Assembly: GCA_027451165.1 (NCBI GenBank)
Contig: DAIDJX010000095.1
Span: forward strand, 1 to 11,092
DNA length: 11,092 nucleotides
Source of the DNA: Prolixibacteraceae bacterium
GTDB lineage: Bacteria; Bacteroidota; Bacteroidia; Bacteroidales; Prolixibacteraceae
Direction of reading: 5' to 3'
A model generated the notes under the pieces. It saw nothing but the letters and a program-made list of their open reading frames with translations. It ran no database searches and was not told the DNA's origin. Positions 7,403 through 11,092 of this stretch are shown piece by piece (position 1 is the stretch's first letter; each line of letters begins with the position of its first letter). A program made the position numbers and the translations under genes.

Positions 7403-8278
7403 TTAAGTAAGTGATCCAAGTGCCAGTAATCCGTAGAAAGTATATTCAATATCCGTATCCGGATCAAGTGCATTGGCTGCAAATCCGCCTTCACCGTAAA
7501 GCGAATCAATATAACTCAGACAGTCAGGCCTGATCAGCCGTAAGTCATGGTCCACAAAGCGGCTGGCATACAAAACCACTGCCGTGGATAAAAGATCTGC
7601 AACAGGTGCAGTCATCAGCGCCTTAAAACCGCCGTTTCCATCATAATACCCCTGTATCTTTTGTTTAAGTTCATCCGTATCCCGGTTAAACATGTGCTGC
7701 AGTACGATCAACGCAGCAATTACCGGAGAGGGCTTTGCTTCGTTACCGGCTACCTTTTGCAGATGATGTTTAATCCTGAGGATTCCCCGATAGTCTCCGG
7801 AATAATAACAAGCCAGGAGGGTCACAAAAGCATCGTAAGCCGGTTGCCTGGAAGGTTGCTGCGACATACTTTCCCGGAGCTTCAGGCGCAGATTTTTGCG
7901 AAGCTTTTCCTCCATGTTCAGTTTCGATGCGAGGATGGAGGCGCAATAGCGATGAATGCCTTCGGGCTCCTTGTTGCTGATTTCGTTCTCTACATATTGC
8001 CGGGTGTGTAAGTTGATTTCACGCAATTCCAGCGCCTCAGCAACAAAGGTTCCGAATAGCGTATAATAGAGATCAGGTTGACCGGCGCGGTCGGTAAAAC
8101 CGCCTGAGGAGTGAACCTTTCCGGCAACATAACTTTTCAGCTCTTCCAAGGTTTCTGTATCGAGGAGAGTAAGAGCGCGTTTCAGCATTACTTCCGGGCT
8201 ATGCCCGCTGAAAAGCGCAATCTTCCGGTAAAAAACAAGCTTAAAGGTATTTGCTGAAAGCTTTTCCAACCAGCTCAT
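7403..8278 (-). CDS. Small prenyltransferase/cyclase-repeat (alpha-toroid-like) protein
   Basis: This 291-aa protein has no signal peptide or clear membrane segment. Three similar blocks stand out: GGFTDRAGQPDLYYTLFG (59-76), GGFKALMTAPVADLLSTAV (216-234) and GGFAANALDPDTDIEYTF (264-281). GGF followed by D, T and a hydrophobic helix is the pattern of prenyltransferase beta subunits and of the terpene cyclase beta domain. The zinc-ligand DxC of protein prenyltransferases is not present (DIEYT instead), and no DxDD acid motif is seen, so neither protein prenylation nor class II cyclisation is supported. A cyclase partner, a prenyl-substrate-binding protein or an enzyme of new type are all possible. 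Its first 38 nt overlap the end of the prenyl synthetase gene and its stop lies 5 nt before the cyclase gene, so the three are probably translationally coupled. Confidence 0.6.
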   Translation of the reverse strand: MSWLEKLSANTFKLVFYRKIALFSGHSPEVMLKRALTLLDTETLEELKSYVAGKVHSSGGFTDRAGQPDLYYTLFGTFVAEALELREINLHTRQYVENEISNKEPEGIHRYCASILASKLNMEEKLRKNLRLKLRESMSQQPSRQPAYDAFVTLLACYYSGDYRGILRIKHHLQKVAGNEAKPSPVIAALIVLQHMFNRDTDELKQKIQGYYDGNGGFKALMTAPVADLLSTAVVLYASRFVDHDLRLIRPDCLSYIDSLYGEGGFAANALDPDTDIEYTFYGLLALGSLT

Positions 8279-9836
8279 GAAGGGCGATTTTTAACGGGAT
8301 GTTCCGGAGTTGGGAAAGACAGGGATCCAGGCGGTTCAGGTATTCCGATAACAGATCACCGGCCATCTGTTCTATCTGGTATTTCCGGATCAGTCCCAAA
8401 ATCGGGTCTAATTCGTTCTGAATAACTGCTTTGCGGATGAGGTCTGTTTCATCTCCCTCAGCTTTTTCTGCCAGAAGTGAAACGGCAACAGAAGGGTTTC
8501 TCCACGAGGAAGCTTCTTCCGGGTCGGTGATGTCTTCCAAATCATCCATCAGCTGGTAGGCCGTCCCCATCAGGTGACTGAATTCTTCGAGGATCTGCAG
8601 GGAAGATTCGTCAGCTCCGCCAGCCACTGCACCGGCCAATAACGAAACCTTAAATGCCTCGGCAGTTTTATTTTTGAAAATCTGAAGGATTTCCTCCAGG
8701 GGAAGAAAAGCGTTGTCCCTTCTGGCCAGCAGCTCTGCCCCCTGTCCTGAGGCCATCACGTGCTGTCCGGCAGCGAAGATCCCCAGACATTTTGTGATTA
8801 TCCCGGGATCAACCGGGCATCCGGAAATCAGCCGGTATCCTTCGCCGATCAGGAGGTCGCCGGTGTTAATTGCCACCGGGATACCGTAGCGGTGGTGAAT
8901 GGTTTCTTTGCCATACCGCAGGGTGTCGTCATCTTCAATGTCATCATGTACCAGGGAGGCTTTGTGAAAGCACTCTACCGACAGCGCAAGATGGCTCAGA
9001 ACGTTGGGGTCGGGAGAGCTGCAAAAGGCCTGGTAGGCTAAAAGGGTAAGCATCGGCCTGATCCTTTTTCCACCGGCCAGCATAATCTCCCTGACCATCT
9101 CATCGGTTTTGCTGCTACCGAGCCCAAGCATTTTATCAATGTTTTCAGCAGAAAAAAGGGATGCGGTCTGTTCCCGGAGCTCATTCAGGTTAATCATCCG
9201 GTGACTGCTGAATTGATCCAGGTACCTGACTTCTTCCATGATCCAATCCCGGTCGGCTTTGGTGTCGGTGCAGCCGTTGGATATAAGCGGCACACCGATG
9301 GCCGGGACTGAATATTTATTGACAGATGCAAAAATCTTTCTTAGTACCTCCATGCAACCGACACCAATGATAGCGTCGACCTGGCCGCTTTCGACCAACC
9401 GGGAGGCAATGGTGGTCCCTTCGGCAACAATGGTGATATAACCGAGCTTTTCGGCTTCCCGGATTAACCCGGAGATGTGGCAATTCCCACATTCTTTGCA
9501 GAGTAATCCGAGTTCATCTTCATCGGCCCGGCACAATTTGCTGTTTTTGAGGCACTGCGGGAGCAACAGCATCCGCCGCTGAAAGGGAACGGAACCAACC
9601 ACGGACCTCCAGATGGCATTTCCGGCACAAATCATCACAAATGCCTTGTATTGATGATCCCAACCATGCTGGGCGATGAGCAGATCTGCGAATCCTGCCA
9701 GCTGGTCATACGATACCGGCGGACTTTCCCCCCGCTCAGCCATCCAGCTGACGCTCTTTTTGCGGATGGTCACCCTCAGGTCTTCTTCCGGAGGTACCAG
9801 CAACGGTAATTTGTTATCCGTATAGATTTCTTTCAT
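8241..9836 (-). CDS. DUF116-polyprenyl diphosphate synthetase fusion
   Basis: The C-terminal half (about residues 235-534, numbered from the TTG at 9845) is a trans-prenyltransferase that builds prenyl diphosphates from IPP and an allylic primer. It has GGKRIRP (258-264), the first Asp-rich motif DDIEDD (301-306) and the second, DDLED (434-438). Ala296 and Ser297, at the fifth and fourth places before the first motif, are small, which in this family favours C20 or longer over C15. The N-terminal half (about 18-210) matches DUF116: LLLPQCLKNSKLC (93-105), CKECGNCHISG (116-126), AEGTTI (141-146), IGVGCMEVL (160-168) and NGCTDT (190-195). Its Cys98, 105, 116, 119 and 122 suggest a metal or Fe-S site. 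I chose the ATG at 9836, just past the upstream TGA; the TTG at 9845 overlaps that stop and is the alternative. Each half is confidently assigned; why they are fused is unknown. Confidence 0.88.
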   Translation of the reverse strand: MKEIYTDNKLPLLVPPEEDLRVTIRKKSVSWMAERGESPPVSYDQLAGFADLLIAQHGWDHQYKAFVMICAGNAIWRSVVGSVPFQRRMLLLPQCLKNSKLCRADEDELGLLCKECGNCHISGLIREAEKLGYITIVAEGTTIASRLVESGQVDAIIGVGCMEVLRKIFASVNKYSVPAIGVPLISNGCTDTKADRDWIMEEVRYLDQFSSHRMINLNELREQTASLFSAENIDKMLGLGSSKTDEMVREIMLAGGKRIRPMLTLLAYQAFCSSPDPNVLSHLALSVECFHKASLVHDDIEDDDTLRYGKETIHHRYGIPVAINTGDLLIGEGYRLISGCPVDPGIITKCLGIFAAGQHVMASGQGAELLARRDNAFLPLEEILQIFKNKTAEAFKVSLLAGAVAGGADESSLQILEEFSHLMGTAYQLMDDLEDITDPEEASSWRNPSVAVSLLAEKAEGDETDLIRKAVIQNELDPILGLIRKYQIEQMAGDLLSEYLNRLDPCLSQLRNIPLKIALHELVGKAFSKYL

Positions 9837-9841
9837 AGAAG

Positions 9842-11020
9842 TCAACCATAAGCCCCCATCCCGAAGAAGGCAGTTTTTTTGGCTATCCTGTAGATCAGGC
9901 TTCGCTCCGGTATAACCGGGCAGGAACCATGACTGGCCACCACCGGAGAAGAGGCCAATTGATCAAAATAATCCGGTCTTCCCGATGAATTGATGGCTTC
10001 ATGTCTCCTTGCAAAACGCTCAAGCCAGGCCGGGTCTTCCATCAACACACAACCCTTTGTTTTTCCCTGAATTTTTTTCCTGAAATCCCTGATCAATACT
10101 GAATTTTCATAGACGGATGCCAATTCTCCGTCGGCTGCGTTTTCCCTCGCCATCTGGACTACCGGGCAGGGCTCAATAAATCCTGAAGGTGCGATGTGAT
10201 GGCTGAGCCCGTCGGCAGCCGGACAGAAGGGTTCCCCGTTGGCGCGCCAGTAGGAATCGATCAACACCATGGGCAGGCGCGTTCTGCCTTCCACCAGAAA
10301 TTTACGGAGTCTCAGAATATCGTCAGCCGAAAGGGCAAGCTCGTAGTTCGGTTTGCTCCCGGCCGGACGGTAGATGTAGTACCAGACATACAAAACCCCA
10401 AGATCATGAAGCATTTTAACAAACTCATCAGAGAGTGCCATTTCAATGTTGGAATTGCAGACACTGATGGCCACCCCGGTGATCAATCCCGCAGCAACTG
10501 ATGTCCGGATGGCTTCCAGCGTGCGGTTGAAAACTTTTTGCCCACCGCGACGGATGTCAGCCACCGTCTCATCGCCTTCAAAACTGATCAGGGGGGTTAC
10601 GTTACCGGCATCTCTCAATTTTTCCGCAGTCACTTTGGTCAGGAGTGTTCCGTTGGTGAACAGCTGGAAATAAGCATCGGGATGTTTCTCAAAAATTTCA
10701 TGTAATTGTTTGTGCATCAGAGGCTCACCACCAAGTATCCCGAAAAAATAGGATCCCTGTTTCTTCCCGGAGTCAATAACTGCATTAATCTTTTCCGGAG
10801 ACATGTTGATCCCTGGATGGGCAACCTCCACCCAACAGCCCTGGCAACTGAGGTTGCAGTCGTTGGTAATGGAAATAAACTGGAATGCCGGAAATGCTTT
10901 TCCCTTTCTGCTTCTTCTCCTGAATTTCATGAAGCCTGAAATGCCCTTCACCCCCATGTTCAGGATGAATTTTCTCCGGCACCGGCTGTCGGTATGTATG
11001 AAATTTCTCAATATGGACAT
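9842..11020 (-). CDS. Radical SAM enzyme, SPASM-like C-terminus, in the terpenoid operon
   Basis: Radical SAM enzymes use a [4Fe-4S] cluster to split S-adenosylmethionine and start radical chemistry. The 392-aa protein has the cluster motif CNLSCQGC (Cys55, 59, 62), the SAM-contacting GGEP (97-100), LFTNGTLL (120-127) and ISFEGD (145-150). Later cysteines at 266, 285 (IEPCPVV), 324 and 367 could hold an auxiliary cluster as in SPASM or twitch proteins. It differs from HpnH, the radical SAM enzyme of hopanoid side-chain addition, in the wording around the cluster, so I do not call it HpnH. An AGAGGG element 5 nt before the ATG supports this start. The stop overlaps the alternative TTG start of the prenyl synthetase, placing it in the same transcript. 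Its likely job is to modify a prenyl or cyclised product, but a peptide or tRNA substrate cannot be excluded. Confidence 0.82.
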   Translation of the reverse strand: MSILRNFIHTDSRCRRKFILNMGVKGISGFMKFRRRSRKGKAFPAFQFISITNDCNLSCQGCWVEVAHPGINMSPEKINAVIDSGKKQGSYFFGILGGEPLMHKQLHEIFEKHPDAYFQLFTNGTLLTKVTAEKLRDAGNVTPLISFEGDETVADIRRGGQKVFNRTLEAIRTSVAAGLITGVAISVCNSNIEMALSDEFVKMLHDLGVLYVWYYIYRPAGSKPNYELALSADDILRLRKFLVEGRTRLPMVLIDSYWRANGEPFCPAADGLSHHIAPSGFIEPCPVVQMARENAADGELASVYENSVLIRDFRKKIQGKTKGCVLMEDPAWLERFARRHEAINSSGRPDYFDQLASSPVVASHGSCPVIPERSLIYRIAKKTAFFGMGAYG

Positions 11021-11032
11021 AGGTTCCCTCTA
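11021..11032 (-). promoter_or_regulatory. Ribosome binding site of the radical SAM gene
   Basis: Read on the minus strand, the sequence is TAGAGGGAACCT directly before ATG. AGAGGG, 5 nt from the start codon, is the clearest Shine-Dalgarno-like element in the window and includes the stop codon of the upstream gene. It settles the start of the radical SAM enzyme at 11020. Confidence 0.55.
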
Positions 11033-11092
11033 TTTCAATTTACTTTCCTGAAGCGCACTGTTCCTTTCGTTCAATGCCCTTTTCATCTCTTC
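11030..11092 (-). CDS. C-terminal end of an unidentified upstream operon gene (partial)
   Basis: On the minus strand, twenty codons are open from the window edge to TAG at 11032-11030, reading EEMKRALNERNSALQESKLK. The stop lies 9 nt before the radical SAM start, matching the tight packing of the rest of the operon. The peptide is charged and looks helical, like the end of a coiled coil. It is too short to name, and a 20-codon open stretch can occur by chance, so the case rests on position. Confidence 0.4.
   Translation of the reverse strand, partial: EEMKRALNERNSALQESKLK

Noticed and set aside
7661..8011. Plus-strand open frame of 116 codons
   Set aside because: It is antisense to the small repeat protein, has no recognisable domain, and sits in the middle of a compact operon.
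7403..8278. Protein farnesyl/geranylgeranyltransferase beta subunit
   Set aside because: The zinc-ligand DxCYS motif is absent (DIEYT instead), no alpha subunit is nearby, and the protein is short for the family.
9842..11020. HpnH (adenosylhopane synthase)
   Set aside because: The sequence around the cluster motif (CNLSCQGCWVEV) does not match the HpnH form I know (CNLxCxGCGKI), and no other hpn genes are present.

Overview
The window looks like a chromosome segment from a Bacteroidetes-type bacterium, probably Bacteroidales or a relative. The main clue is the MutS C-terminus, whose wording around the Walker A box and in the tail ending in LNKLNDIKKL I associate with that phylum. The weak or absent Shine-Dalgarno sequences at most starts fit the same assignment. 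This is a judgement by eye, not a database result. No rRNA, tRNA, CRISPR array, insertion sequence or phage gene is visible.

Left half, plus strand (1-5435). The 3' part of mutS is followed by a 135-base intergenic stretch built from copies of a short AAATCCGAAATTGT-like unit, arranged both as direct and as inverted repeats. Two tightly linked genes follow, 3 nt apart. The first is a 290-aa GalU-like nucleotidyltransferase with an unusual glycine loop. The second is a 1105-aa fusion of an alpha-helical N-terminus, a fucokinase-like GHMP kinase domain and a UDPGP-type pyrophosphorylase domain. Together they look like a kinase-plus-nucleotidyltransferase module for activating a sugar to a nucleotide sugar. 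The GHMP/pyrophosphorylase order is the reverse of Bacteroides Fkp, and the kinase's ATP loop is altered.

Middle (5436-5600). A 33-codon open frame consists almost entirely of a twin-arginine (Tat) signal peptide. It stops 3 nt before the end of the convergent operon and is best read as the stump of a lost exported protein.

Right half, minus strand (5601-11092). Read from right to left, this is a tight operon: the tail of an unknown gene, a radical SAM enzyme, a DUF116-polyprenyl synthetase fusion, a small prenyltransferase/cyclase-repeat protein, and a 598-aa class II terpene cyclase of the squalene-hopene cyclase superfamily with a DADDT catalytic motif. Neighbouring genes overlap or are at most 9 nt apart. 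The reading I favour is a terpenoid pathway: the synthetase makes a long prenyl diphosphate, the class II cyclase cyclises it or a derivative by protonation, and the radical SAM enzyme and the small repeat protein assist or modify the product. No squalene synthase-like gene (hpnCDE or sqs) is in the window, so the substrate need not be squalene. This operon, with its DUF116 fusion, is the strongest candidate for an undescribed system here.
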